Source of the DNA: Cercis canadensis
Taxonomy: Eukaryota; Streptophyta; Magnoliopsida; Fabales; Fabaceae
Assembly (NCBI GenBank): GCA_003255065.1
Contig: QAOA01004621.1
Location: 635,668 to 699,667, forward strand
Length of the DNA: 64,000 nt
Direction: 5' to 3'
The notes below the pieces were generated by a model. It did no database searches. It saw only the letters and a list, made by a program, of their open reading frames with translations, and was not told the origin of the DNA. The translations under genes and the position numbers were made by a program. Below are positions 11,610-23,880 of this stretch, piece by piece. Every line of letters starts with the position of its first letter. The first letter of the stretch is position 1.

Positions 11610-13470
11610 GGATGTTACGACAGTGGAGTTGCTGTTCTGCATCGCACTCCAAAAGGGACATTGCAACATTATGTTATAAGCCTCAGTGCAAACTTACAAT
11701 TGTACTTACAAATTGCCTACTAAAAAAGGACATTTAGCAGTGTGAATTGAACTTAAATCTTACAAGCGAAGTGCTTCAATCTTTACCAACTCAATCAATA
11801 TTATTGGCATTCATCAAAGGACAACCTTAACCTCTACACCTAGTACGAAAAGAAAGATGAACAAAACCCAAATAGGTCTTTGGATGGCCAAAAAAAAAGC
11901 TGGCAACTATTTCTGAGTGAAATTCAATTGCATTATAATATACAGATTTTCAATTTAATAGTCAATTTGTATCAAAAGAATTCTTCTTGTTGATTAACAA
12001 TTGTTGTTTTCTTAGCCCAAAGAAACCAATTTATTTTTTTTCGGCTGCAACGATTTTTCATCATGACTTCGAAATTTTGACAAAGTTTATGACGAAAATA
12101 ATTCTTCTTTTCAGCAGCAAATGAAGATTGTAAAGTTCATTTGATAAGAGAACTATTATTTTGATCATTGAAAGATGTTTCTCATTTAGTCTACGTTTAA
12201 ATTTGCTCAATTAATTTATTGAATATTCAAATTGTTTCAATGCAAGTTCTTTGTTGACCCCTTGCCAAGTTATTGACATATATTGTGCCGTGGTCTAAAG
12301 AAATACCCATGTGCAATGCTTTTGTTTCAATGCTTCTTTTGGCTTTATTTTCAAGCTACTGGTAAACATGTAAGCAAAAAAATTACATATGGGCATTTAG
12401 TTAGGTCACGAACACAACTCAAAGACATGACAAAAATAAGGCTAAAGGTACCAAAACATATCAGGCTAATGATCTTATGCTAAAGTAAGTTTACACATTC
12501 AGGGATTCATCAATTCTCAAAAGTAGGTTGAACATGGGCCATGAGATTAATCTTACATAGACATTTACATAAATAACTGATCTATTACTAACCATCACAG
12601 AATCTTGACCTTAGAAAACAGTCATAAATAATACAAATACATGAAACGAAAATAAGGTACTTTCCTCACTCATAAAGCGCAGCACGTCCCACTTCTCTCT
12701 ATAATTTAGCACACTTGACCTTGAACTGAAGTTTCTTCTGGTAAACGAGGAATCTTCTAGATTCCCCCAAGATGCTTTCAAAGCCTCTTATCAATAGGTT
12801 CCTTCGAGAAACTATGCCTCCTTCATTTCGAACCAACACCTATTGAGCCTTTTTGATTTGCATCCTATCTATGCCATGTCGCTTCAATACTCATCTTCTG
12901 TCGGCACCCTTTGTAATTACTCACCTTATGGGCTAAGCGACCAATTCTTGTTTCGATGGAATTCTGCCAACTTAGATTCCCTTCCTAATCAAAGATTCAC
13001 TAGAGTCTTTGACAAAGTGAAGTTTGTGCACTATTAGGTTTTTACACAGGTTCTTTATTGTTCCACAGTTATGGGCAACAAGAGTCTGTGTTGGGTTGTA
13101 GAAAGCATGGATGCTTCCCTCTTATGTATTAACTCGTGTATCCAATTCTTTTTTAGTTGAGCTTTGCTCTCTTTGTGTTGGGTCAAGCTTGTTAGGCTTA
13201 GCTTTTGAGCTAGCTTAGTCTCTGTGCCAGTCATGACTTGGGGGTTTAAGCCATGAGGAGTGTTGAATAGCTGTTCAAAAGTTCAAAGGTTTCCACATCT
13301 CTCTGGTATCTCAAGGAAGACTTTGGATCGATGCTTTTCCAGGCTTAAAAAATTGAGGCCAATCGAAAACCAAATCTCTGATTAATTGAATAATGGATTT
13401 TACAAGATTCAGGAAACTACATCGTCTTACCCTTGAAAAAACAAACACTTATCACTAAGTAGAGAAAAAT
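11610..13470. other. Intergenic, no recognisable gene
   Basis: Short open frames occur on both strands but none shows a known domain or a consistent splice structure. A tRNA-like reverse-strand string (GAGTTGGTAAAG and AGTTCAATTC) near 11740-11800 may be an old SINE fragment. Confidence 0.4.
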
Positions 13471-13568
13471 ACCAAACAACTTGTAACTGAGTGGTACTAA
13501 AGTCATCTTCAAGACTTACAGATTTTGTGTTCGAATTTCAAGTGATAGCCAAAAATACAATTAAAAAA
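13471..13568 (+). repeat. SINE family 1 copy
   Basis: The copy begins ACCAAACAACTTGTAACTGAG, with GTGGTACTAAAG, then TGTGTTCGAATTTC as B-box and an A-rich tail. It is close to the copy at 224-320. Flanking AGTAGAGAAAA and AGTAGAAAA strings may be a target duplication with a 2-base indel. Confidence 0.65.
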
Positions 13569-13736
13569 AAAAAGAGAGTAGAAAAGTGTCAGTCATCATG
13601 AAAATCTCAATCCTGCAAATTTTAGGAATTTTGATCCTCGATGGTCTCCTCCTTTGTGCCTTGCAGTGATCATATTCATTCATGCCTTGTAATTTCATGT
13701 CGATCATGCACAATATGTTGGTTTTGAACTACAACT

Positions 13737-14198
13737 ATAATACAACATGCATCTCTGCCTTTATAAGCACTGTAGTGCATATTAATTTATATATGTTCTT
13801 TTCTTTTTCTAAATATATAAAGGTGCTATATAATATATACTATATGTATCAAAAGCTGCTGTGCTGTATATATTTCGGTTTGGATTGATATCTTTTTTTA
13901 TGATGGTGTAAAATATTTGTGATTAAAAATCTATATTTGTTTTTCAACATGAAAATTGATGGNATAATACAACATGCATCTCTGCCTTTATAAGCACTGT
14001 AGTGCATATTAATTTGTGATTAAAAATATATATTCTTTTCTTTTTCTAAATATATAAAGGTGCTATATGATATATACTATATGTATCAAAAGCTGCTGTG
14101 CTGTATATATTTCGGTTTGGATTGATATCTTTTTTTATGATGGTGTAAAATATTTGTGATTAAAAATCTATATTTGTTTTTCAACATGAAAATTGATG
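13737..14198. repeat. Direct duplication around a single N (probable assembly join)
   Basis: Bases 13737-13962 recur at 13964-14198 (ATAATACAACATGCATCTC through AAAATTGATGG), separated by one N at 13963. The second copy has a small internal insertion. No gene is present. Confidence 0.85.
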
Positions 14199-14837
14199 GG
14201 TATAAATTTTTATTTGTAATGCAATTTTTTCAAGAGTTACCTTTTATTTTTTAAATAATTTGTTTGAGTATCATGATCTACACAGCCGTCAGTTGTAAAA
14301 TAGGCTCACTATTTTTTTTTCTTTTTTGTTTTGTTTTGGAAATATAGCTTACGCCGTGAGATGTAACAGTTTCCCTTTATTAAACCCTCTCCACCTGAGT
14401 GAAATTAAAATTAATTTGATCACTGGTCCTAGCACTCACTAAAAAATCCTTTACCTGCTTAACCAGCTGAAACCTGGAAAATATTATCGTTATTGAATTT
14501 AAACAACAAAAATTTTATTGTTGTGTAATATTTGAACTATAAACATGAGTTTACTTTTGATATGATTATTCAATTATTAATGGTATACGGTAAATGTTAG
14601 TTGTTAATTTGCTAAATTTTACCCTTCCATTCAATTTTAGGTCAAAGACACCTCTTAATTACACAAGACTTTGCAGCAATAAGAGAAAATCTTAATTGTA
14701 AAAGGCAAATTTCCAAAACCAACCCTATGGGTATGTTTGGGAGTTGATTTTTGAGGAGAAAGAAAAGAAAATGAGAGGAATGAGGAAGTCCACGCCCTTG
14801 TTTAGGAGTTTGAATTTGAAAGGAGAGGGGAATCGGC

Positions 14838-15190
14838 TAGGGATGGCAATAGGGCGGGGTAGACACTCCCTATTCCCATCCCTGAAGAACATCCCCATGC
14901 CTCATCCTCGGATCCATCCTCAGCCGAAGATTTTTCAACAGCCTCATCCCCGCCTCATTGAATGCCCATATGTCCCATGTCCCGCCCATTTACCCATACA
15001 ACCATGCTTTCTAAATATACACAATTCAAAAAAAATTATGTAATGTATTATATATATATATACTTTCCCATCTCCAACCCCATAAATTATTCATCATCGT
15101 CTCCATACCCATTTTTTTTGCTCCATACTCGTACCGACCGGATAAAAAAAAATGGGCCCCCATTGGGTATGGGACAACTTGTCATCCCTA
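14838..15190. mobile_element. hAT MITE with 8-bp target duplication
   Basis: This 353-base element begins TAGGGATGGCAATAGGGCGGG and ends with the reverse of TAGGGATGACAAG. It is flanked by GAATCGGC (14830-14837) and GAATCAGC (15191-15198), an 8-base duplication with one mismatch, typical of hAT. The interior, with CCCATCCCTG and CCTCATCCTCGG strings, matches a common plant MITE type. It is inserted in DNA resembling a Harbinger-family end (GTTTGGGAGTTGA at 14736). Confidence 0.85.
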
Positions 15191-17315
15191 GAATCAGCAG
15201 TTGAACTTTGACCTCAGCACTCCTTTCTTAATCCGAAAATCCCATTCCCCCAATTTTGAGGGCTAGGAGAGGGAAGAGTAGCAATTTTACTATTATTCCC
15301 TATAATAGCATTATGTCAGTACAAATTTTTTTGGTGTCTCTCTCATGGGCTTTTTAGTTTTTCTCTTACTACATGGGCCGCCTACTACTCTTCTTTTTGA
15401 TTTTCATATGATTGTTCACGTACCACTCTCTCATGGGCTTAACAGTAGGCTATTTTAATTTTTCTCAATTGATTTATGGTAAAAACACAGCAATTTATTC
15501 ATAGAAAAAAAAAGTCATTTATTCTGGACTATTTTACTAACCAAAAATAATTTAAAACAAATCAGCTTATTTTTTTATCTCAAAAAATCAGTTTGTTGGG
15601 AGAGAGAGAGAGAAAAGTGTATGATATATTAAATCTTATTAAATATATATTCGCTTTATTAATGGAAGATAAATTTGTGAAATTACAAAATTTCATTATT
15701 TTCTCCTTCCCTTCCCTCTCCATTGCTGATTTCAAATAAATGAGAGAAAAATTACTTCCATTCATTTCCTTCCCTTCCCATTCCTTTAGGCTCTGTTTGA
15801 GAGTTTTTTTGGAGGGGAGAGGAGAGGAGAGGAGAGGAAAGGGAGGGAAAGGAAGGGAAAGGAAAGGGAGGGGTTTTCCTCTCCTTTGTTTGGATGATTA
15901 AAATGAGGAAAAGGAAAGGAAAGGGAAGGAAATGTCTTATTGTAAAATATTTTTACTAGTTTACCCTTTATTATTAAAATAGACATATTTAATATAAAAT
16001 TAAATAATATAAAACATTTTTTTTCTAAACTAATCAATTAATAAAACTAAAAAATAAATTAAATATTTTTCTAAAAAATTAAATTAATCAACAAATCAGT
16101 GATAAATCATCTTAACATGTTATACAGTAAAAATTTAAATTAAAGCAATTTGATAACAAAAATAATATATATAAAAATCTTAGTTTCTTCCATTAAAGAT
16201 ATTAAAGTCTGACATTATTTAACATATGGTTCATGCACTCACTTATATAAAGTTGAAGAGCTTCTAAAATTAAAAATCTGGTGCATGTCTGTTCATAGTG
16301 CCTTAATATATGCTGTTTTTTTTTTTTGGTTATAAAAATTGCAAAATGCTGAAAATGAAGATGGAAGTATTTGATGGGAATTGTACCCCAACTTATGTAA
16401 TATCTTAGTTCTTATGATCAAGGAATGTAATGTAAAGAGAGACGTAGTAATTGATGTACCACCACTTTATGAAAATAAATGAGAACAGTAATCACTAACC
16501 ACTAACCAGGATAGCAAATGACCATGAAAACTTTTTTTTTTTTTTTTAATTTGCTAACAACCATGAAACTCGTTCTTGGTCACATGGTATTAGCTAACTT
16601 CTTGTTTTTTTTTTGGGCATTCAATAGAGCCCAAATTTTACTTGTGAGCTGTGAGCCTTAATCCATTAATAGATTGGGCTTCAAGCTTTATAGATTCCAT
16701 TTACCTTCAAAATAATGTGACACAAGTAAATGCAAGTGCTCACTTTTCTCGCTCAAGATTTGAATTAAGTAGCACTTATTGAAAACTTTGCAATAAAATG
16801 GATAGTGCTAAATAGCCTTAGCAAAGAAAAAAAGAAAAAGTGTTTGATGTAACAATTACTATCTGCTCCATTAATAGTCTCTTCTAGAATCTAACTACTC
16901 ATCGCATGTCCAATCAGCTTAAGTAAGCTTGTAGTCACCTGCATGAAGAACATCACAAACTCAAAATTAGACTGACACAAACTCAGAATTATTTAAAAGG
17001 ATACATGCTGCAAATACAATCTCATGCAAACAAAATTGATTACATTCACTTTATAAGACCTGTAGCATCAAAGATGCTTGAAGTGCTAACAGCTCGTGTT
17101 TGATGTAATTTGTGCATGTAAGAGAGAGGAGGGAAGGGAACTCCCACCTTTCCAACTCTTTATTTTCAATGAAAATGTTTTCAAAAGCTTGCAGAATACA
17201 CTAATTGCTCCAAATTATGTCTACCAAGTGCCAGTTCTTGACATAGAATTTTTACACTGGATGATTCCTAACTACGAGAGTAGTTAGTTACTATGTGAAT
17301 ACAGGAATATGCCGA

Positions 17316-17475
17316 TGCTAAATCTACTATATGCATACGGGGTAGATACAGGTGCTAAATCTACTACATACATACAAGTAGATACAGGTGCTAAATCTAC
17401 GAGCATACATGTAGATGCAGATGCTAAATCTACTACAAGCATCGAAGTAGATATAGATGCCAAATCTACCACTCA
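17316..17475. repeat. Short minisatellite, about four units
   Basis: About four diverged units of roughly 36-42 bases share GATGCTAAATCTACTACA and GTAGATACAGGTGC strings. Read on the minus strand they give repeats of the type VDLASxSTxMLV. The array lies inside the Harbinger element, 3' of the transposase exon. Confidence 0.75.
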
Positions 17476-17777
17476 TGCCTTACAGAAGCAATCTTTACAG
17501 AACTACACATGAGAGTAGAGAGCCTTGATAGATAAACTGCATTAAAACAACTACAGTACAACCTCATATATCCATGTCAGCAAATATTTCTCCGTCTTCC
17601 TCACTATGTATCTCATCCATAAGAAATCCATCAAAAACCAAGTTACTGCAAGCTAAATTGGTCAGGATCCAAAGCAAACTAAATGTCTGAATTTTCTGTA
17701 CAGCTTCAAGCACGTAGACATACTTGTCCATGCCTCCTTACTACTGTTTCCTTTTGCAACTTGTTTCTTAGGCATAC

Positions 17778-18092
17778 TTGTTCTTCTACAGTTGCCTGTT
17801 GTGTTGGTAGGAGACCACCCTCTCTTACTAACTTAGAACACAAATCTAAAAAAGCTTTAGGTCCCATTCTTATTATATTGCGACTTCTTTCATTAGTAGA
17901 TATTTCTGTCATTAGTTTTGCTCGTGTCTTTTCTCTCTCTAAACTCAAACTACGGTCAATCTGCCCAGTCCTAGAGCACTTTCGAATTAAATACCAATAA
18001 ACTATAAGGCATACAACTTGAACAATAGCCCTTTGACGCCTTTCTCTCCATCTAAACAGTGCAATAATTCTCTCCTCTCCTTGATTATCCAT
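17778..18092 (-). pseudogene. PIF/Harbinger transposase N-terminal exon
   Basis: The open frame starts MDNQGEERIIALFRWRERR and contains RNIIRMGPKAFLDLCSKLV followed by REGGLLPTQQATVEEQ, the N-terminal signature of plant Harbinger transposases, in which the next residues are normally VAKFL or similar. Here the frame leaves the family pattern directly after EEQ, at a good splice donor (CAA then GTATGCC, donor G at 17777). So 17778-18092 is likely an exon of about 105 codons. No downstream exon with the DDE catalytic residues is recognisable in the 2 kb that follows on this strand, so the transposase appears truncated or badly decayed. Confidence 0.7.
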
Positions 18093-21000
18093 CTAAAAGA
18101 TCAAACAAAATAAGCATTTCAAGGACAAACTTTATAATATTATATAGAAAGAGGCGTACAGGAGACCTATTGTTAATCCCTGTATACTCATCTACATTTT
18201 CTCACAGGCAGGAAGATGCATATAGATTCTACTTCAAATACTTCAGAAATTAGTCCTATATATCATCCAATTTAGAGAGTTTAACAAAAATGATAACAAA
18301 AACAGGAAAAGTATAACATGGCCAGTACATTATATAAATTCCCCAAGTAATTCTGAAGAGAAAAAAATTCTTGCAAGTAGCTGAAAATGACTCATTATCT
18401 CTGCATTAACTCACCTATTAACATAATACCCTCTTCTATAAAAGCTCCATGCTTTTTTCTCTTTAAATACTTTTCAATTTTCAGTATATTGGGAGACAGC
18501 AATACACCAATAATGATCAATTTATGCATTTGTAGGAAATAAATTGAATAACAAGTCATATATGAACTTGGGTTTTAGCCCTCTTGCTCTATAAAGTTAG
18601 TGACAAACGTCTTAATACTGACAAAAATGTTGCCTAACTTGAGTGCTAGATTTCTTTTTGTGTATGTTTGTGTCAAAGATTCTCATCACTTTTCACTCTT
18701 ATTCCTAACTCCACTAATGGGACAATCTACATCAAAATGTAATGTCCAGTAGTTTCTTAGCTAAAGATAATGATAAAATGACATCTATAGAATATCTTTG
18801 AATTCTATTTCATTAAGTCATCTACCATATCTGCTTTGCTTAGCTAAAGATATCTTAAAAAAAATATGCCCTGCTTAACTTAATTGATGTGGCACTTGCA
18901 GGAATAAAATGAAAATATTAGGAAGTCTCATACTTTGAGATAAAAATGTGATATTGAGAAGAGAGAAGGAAAAAAAGTGAAAAAAAAATAAAGAAAGAGA
19001 ACAACAAGGCAAATGCAACAACAACAACACAAGAAGATTACAAGAAACTGCCATCTATTCTCGTAGGTAGCTATGACCCGCTGGAGGTCACTGTTTAGGG
19101 CACCCACCCAATTAGAGGCTCTCATGCTTCCAAAGCCATACACGAGGCTTCACTTCATTGCTATTTAGTAGTTTGATTTGATAATCTCTCTTCCAAGTCC
19201 CAATCATAGAATTTACAGTCTCCCAATAAATTGTTCTTCTAGAATATCAATATCTTTCTATTTTTTGGTTTACAAAATGTGAATATGAAAGTGTTTCTAG
19301 GTTTCTTTTGTGTAATTGGTGACCTGCATTGGTTTTGTTCATATAGTATATATAATGCAATGAAGTGTATCCATACTTAGAAACGAAGAAGGAAATGGAT
19401 TTTTAACCCAAAAAGTGAAGAGCACCAAAACGTTAATGACTTAAAAGAAAGTTGCTTCATTTGTGGGCAAAGAAAGGGTTAGAGAANTTGTGGGCAAAGA
19501 AAGGGCTAGAGAAAGAAAACAGAATTTGCTGTCAACCATTCTGTTGTCACTTGGAAGGCAAAGTCATACGGAGATTCCAATGATAAGCATTGGAACATAA
19601 AAATTAATCATTTTACCAAACATGGCAGTGTAGCATTAAACAAATACTGCCAAGATTCAACAATTGCTGCTGTTAAAAATTAGTTGAAACCTTTTCTATT
19701 TTAATAACCATGATTTGGAGATTTTTACATTGAATAGCTCGATCAAGGGAAAAAGTTTTGATATTAAATTAATTGACAGAGTGGCTAGATTTGAGTAGCA
19801 GTAGACCAAAGACCTAAGCTGACACTATAACAATTGCAAGGATATAAGGTTCTAGATATTACAATCATTCTTGCAACATCTATAGAGTCCTGAAACTAGA
19901 ACCCAGTCTACATTATACTTGTTTATAAACTGAATGTCGGAAGAACTTAATGTGCTGCATCCATTTATGAAACAGTACAAATCTCCGAAAGAGAAACAAG
20001 GAAGACAAGAACAAATTTACCATACTCAAATTTTGCTCTAGCAATGAGAGCCCTTAATTAAGACTTAAGACAAAACATCATCCCAGAGTAACAGAAATTG
20101 AGAAGCAAAAGTAGCTGTAAATGATATAACAAGGACAAGCTCAAAATTTTTGTTCAATGAACTAAATTCCCTTATTAAAGTATTAGCTTTTGGTGTATCT
20201 TGAATTAGGGTTTTGCTTATTTTCCTTTTTATCTGATTTCACATTCCTCAACATGCAAGACAAAACATTTAACATATTCATTTCCAGCCTTATTCTAAAC
20301 ATTATAGACCAATGCAATTTCCATTCCCACGCATTACTTGCTGCAACCAATTCAGAAAACGGCAGAGATATCAAATAGACAAAAGGCCAGAAAACACGTT
20401 TCCTTATTCAATATGCATATCAATGAATTGAGCAGAGATATGGCCACCTTTAGAAGAAGACACAGAATAGCAAGCAATCCACAAATACAACAATATTTTT
20501 CATGTTAACTAAACCCAAAAGTTTACCTTTCAAGCAAGTGAGAATCCAAGAAGGGTGGCAACGAAGCTGCTACCTACCCAAAATAGTTTCCATATCAGTG
20601 TAGAAAAGTAATTATATGTACAGATCATGCATCCCCCATAAATAATAATCGGTAATTTTCAAGGGTTAAAACTTACTAAACAAACTACTAAGATAGAGTT
20701 TTCCCAATCTCCAGAACAAAGGAACATGATGCCGACACATCAGAGGCACAAAAATTACCTAAGTCAATATCAAAACTAAAACATAAACCAGATACCCATA
20801 TCCTAGCTCAATGATGCAATCAAACAGAGAAACATCAGAGGCACAAAAATTAGCAATCAAACAGAGGAACATGATGCTGACACAACTTCCTTCTTCCTTG
20901 TTTTAGAAAATGAATATGGGGAGAAGGGTTCGAGGGTAGAAGAAAGATTACCTGGAAGTGGACTGCGGAGCAATGGGTGACGGTGATGGCAATCGGTGAC

Positions 21001-21343
21001 GTCGATCAACGGCGTCGAGGTTGGGTTTTGAAATGAAGGGAGGAGGAGGCGTAGCCGAGAGATGCGTAGAGAAGAAAGGAGAGTATCGGGTTTGTGTGGG
21101 ATATAGGTAAGGAATTTTCAAAAAAGTAAAGGGGTATAATAGTCATTAGCATAGGTTTCCTCTCCAAACCCTCCGATTTGGAAGAACACGGGAGTTAGTC
21201 AAAAAAGGATTCCAGGGGTTATAATTTTTCCCCTTGTTTCCTTTCCTTTTTCAAGTTAGATCTCCCAAACAAAGGAGAGGAGAGCTTTATTCCTCTCCTC
21301 TCCTCTCCCCTCCCCTCTAAAAAAACTCCCAAACACACCCTTA

Positions 21344-21517
21344 GGATTTATTTAAGAGTTAAAATTGGGGGAAAGGAAAGGAAAGGAAAAGAGTAAATGT
21401 ATTTATCTCTTTGCTCATTTTAATCATCTAAACAAAGGAGAGGAAAACCCCTCCCTTTCTCTTCCTTTTCTTTCTCTCTCTTTCCTCTCCCTTCACTTCA
21501 AACTCCCAAACAGAGCC
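21344..21517 (-). mobile_element. End fragment of a second Harbinger-family MITE
   Basis: Reversed, the sequence starts GGCTCTGTTTGGGAGTTTGA and continues with GGGAGGGGTTTTCCTCTCC and TTTGTTTAGATGATTAAAA, the same subterminal order as the left end of the 5.55 kb element. It is followed by TAA (21518-21520). A further end-like string, reversed AAGGCTTTGTTTGGGAGTT, lies at about 21553-21571. These are nested copies of one family. Confidence 0.55.
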
Positions 21518-23240
21518 TAACTCTTGTATCCTTCCCCTTCCTTCCTCCTTCAACTCCCAAACAAAGCCTTAAAGTCTCTCACTAGTGCTTTCGAATTGAA
21601 GAGCTAAAGATGAATCCCTTGATCTTTAGTGATAAAATAAATATCAAAATTTAAGCTCAAATTATGAAGTATCAAATTAATGTGAAGAGCTATGGATGAA
21701 CCCAAAATTAATGCTATGATATAAAAGTCTCACTTTTTTTTTTTTTAATGTAATTTAGGACTCCCTAAGTACTACTGGAGATCTTTAAATTGATCTTTAT
21801 TTGTATGAAATGTATGAAGTTTTATTTTCAACTTTACCATCATGCCACACATCAAGTGCTATAACTTCTTAAAATAAATTTAATCAAGATTAATTAATTA
21901 ATTATTTATTTATTTTGTATCATAAGATGAATAGAACTTGATTTTCTAATTGAAAATATAATTTTTTTTTATAAATTTGTATAACTATTCAGTAACATAA
22001 AAATATTATGAAATGATTAAAATCAACTATTTATATGTTTTGGCATAGTAAATTTTGAAGATCAAAGTTTATTATTTTGAGGCAATTTATATACCACTTA
22101 AGTCATTTGTAACAAGAATTGTCTAAATGGACTTCTTTATCCTTCTAGGAGTGATATATTGTAAAGAGTAAAACCCCTATTTGGTCCTCGAAAGATAGGT
22201 TCGGTGACAGTTTAGTCCTCCAAAAATTTTTATCGACACTTTAGTCTTTGAAAGATTATTCCGTCGGTCATTTTCGTCCTTCGCTTGTGCCCGTTAATTG
22301 GACTTCACAGAAAATGCCACGTGGCCCGTTAACTGGTGATGTATCCGTCAAATGCTGAGCTGGCAAGCTTATGTGGTAGTCTTTCTTCCCCTCCTCTATC
22401 ATTTCTCTCTCTCTCTCTTTCCTTTCTCTCTCATTTCTCTCTTTCTTCCCCTCCTCTCTCATTTCTCTCTCTCCTCTTGCCTCACCTTCACACCCTCATC
22501 GCCATTCCTTCTCACTTTTACTTCACAAACCGCACCAAGCACCATCGCCCAAAGCACCCAACCACCAGATTCCCTTCCCTTTTCACCATCATTTCCCACC
22601 CACCTCATTCTCGTTGCTCTCATTTTCTTTGGACTCTTGCAGTGTTTGATTTCCTTATTCATTTTCTAGCTAGGCTTGTTCATTATTGGTTCTTCTTCTC
22701 TCCCTGGCTTTCTCATTCTTCTCTTTTTTCTTTGTTCTGTTGCATTTCAAAGGGGATGACATTCAATGACTCCAATGCTTTCAAACTTATGGAGAGTAAA
22801 TTTGATAAACCCAAGCACCAGATTCCCTTCACTGAGTCATGCAACTCGGACTCGACTCGGGGTACCCAAGCACCAAATTTGATATGTGCATGGTGTTTAG
22901 TCACTTCTCTTGTAACATCTGAGACATATAAACAGCCTCATGCCTTGATGCTCATGGTGAAAAGACTTGAGCCAATAAGGAATAGACCCCAGATGAAATT
23001 TAAGCCTATGATTCAATGAACAAGGAAAGCAAGATGAAGAAACACGATCTGTAAGCAAAAGAAGTATATATTCCTCATTTGTGATATAACTATAGACAAG
23101 AACACAAGTTGTAGATTATAAAGGCAAAAAACTAAACATTGAAGAAGTTAGATGCATAGAACATCAAAATCCTCCTCACACTATGTACAACTACACTGTA
23201 CAGCAAACTCTCTTTATGTGCAGGCCCACTCACTCAAAGC

Positions 23241-23570
23241 TCACCAAAAGCAAAATGGATCTTCCTCAGGCATCAACGGAGCCCTGCAAAGAGGGCATGT
23301 GATGTTCCAATACTCCAACCACTTTTCCAAGCACACTTTATGGAAGAAATGGCCACAAGATAAGCGATTTATCTCCGATTCTGGTTCGAATTGAGTCAAG
23401 CACAAAGAGCAGTCATGTTCAGGTCTTTTGCGGCTACATAGAGTGTCAAAACGAAGTGTTGGTGTCCTGCTTTTAAACTCTTCAATGTAACCCTCAAAGG
23501 GAAAGAGATGGAACTCAAAGGGTTCAGGTGGGTTTTGGGAATCTGGTGAAGCAGAAGAAGTTGATGATCG
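23241..23570 (-). pseudogene. Captured XERICO-type RING-H2 E3 ligase fragment
   Basis: This uninterrupted 109-codon frame ending in TGA lies inside the Pack-MULE. It reads SQNPPEPFEFHLFPFEGYIE, then KSRTPTLRFDTLCSRKRPEH and the RING-H2 finger. All eight zinc ligands are present, counted from the first codon: C54, C57 (HDCSLCL), C72, H74, H77, C80 (LSCGHFFHKVCLEKW), C92, C95 (TCPLCRAPLMPEE). Wording and spacing match plant XERICO/RHA2-like ligases, which in the family have an N-terminal membrane segment that is missing here. With no visible start codon in frame it is probably a captured exon without independent function, but a fusion or antisense transcript is possible. Confidence 0.85.
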
Positions 23571-23880
23571 CGTCTGATCCGGGTTCGGGCTTGGGTTGAT
23601 CCGAGAGTTGTTGGGTCTGCTTAGGCGGTTGCTGTTGGTGTTGGGGTTGCACCGAAGCCGGCGGCGAAGGAGTAACTGGTTTGGGTGTGGGTATGGTTAG
23701 AACTAGCATACGGCCATGACCTTTGTTGGAAGAGACCGTAGAATAAGAGGCAGCAGAGTAAGATGGAGAAGGAGCTGGGTTCTTTGCTGGGTTGGTGTTG
23801 GAACTAGTGGTGATGGTTTTATCATAGAAGTGGTTGAAGTTAATGGAGGTAAACTTGTTATTGTTATTGTGTTGTTTGAG
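23524..23880 (-). pseudogene. Second captured fragment, Asn/Pro/Gln-rich, unrecognised
   Basis: An open frame of about 115 codons reads LKQHNNNNKFTSINF, later SSNKGHGRMLVLTIPTPKPV and QPQHQQQPPKQTQQLSDQ, then stops. It overlaps the start of the RING-H2 frame in a different phase, which suggests that two captured pieces were joined near 23570. The low-complexity composition prevents a family call; it may be part of the disordered N-terminus of a regulatory protein. It also contains an in-frame ATG at 23709. Confidence 0.35.

Larger units (their letters stand above)
15789..21340 (-). mobile_element. PIF/Harbinger-like DNA transposon, 5.55 kb, decayed
   Basis: The left end GGCTCTGTTTGAGAGTTTTT and reversed right end GGGTGTGTTTGGGAGTTTTT form terminal inverted repeats that continue as GGGGAGAGGAGAGG-type sequence for about 60 bases. 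Both sides carry TTA (15786-15788 and 21341-21343), the 3-base target duplication of PIF/Harbinger. Inside, on the minus strand, is a transposase N-terminal exon (17778-18092). A GC-richer block at about 20930-21110 may be the 5' leader of the same transcript. I do not see the catalytic DDE part, so it is probably non-autonomous. Confidence 0.75.

Noticed and set aside
11735-11800. Possible tRNA or SINE on the minus strand (GAGTTGGTAAAG, AGTTCAATTC)
   Set aside because: The box-like words are present but no cloverleaf, tail or target duplication could be drawn.
12843-13037. 64-codon plus-strand frame with normal-looking composition
   Set aside because: No motif, no splice context and no second copy; below what can be supported.
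17683-18000. 105-codon plus-strand frame
   Set aside because: It is the antisense shadow of the Harbinger transposase exon on the minus strand.
20930-21110. GC-rich block as a possible independent gene promoter
   Set aside because: It lies inside the Harbinger TIRs and upstream of its transposase exon on the same strand, so it is better explained as that element's leader.
22336-23019. 227-codon plus-strand frame starting in the Pack-MULE TIR
   Set aside because: The N-terminal third is the CT-rich inverted repeat translated as Ser/Leu/Pro. No domain or codon bias is seen; it may be transcribed as part of the element but is not supported as a gene.
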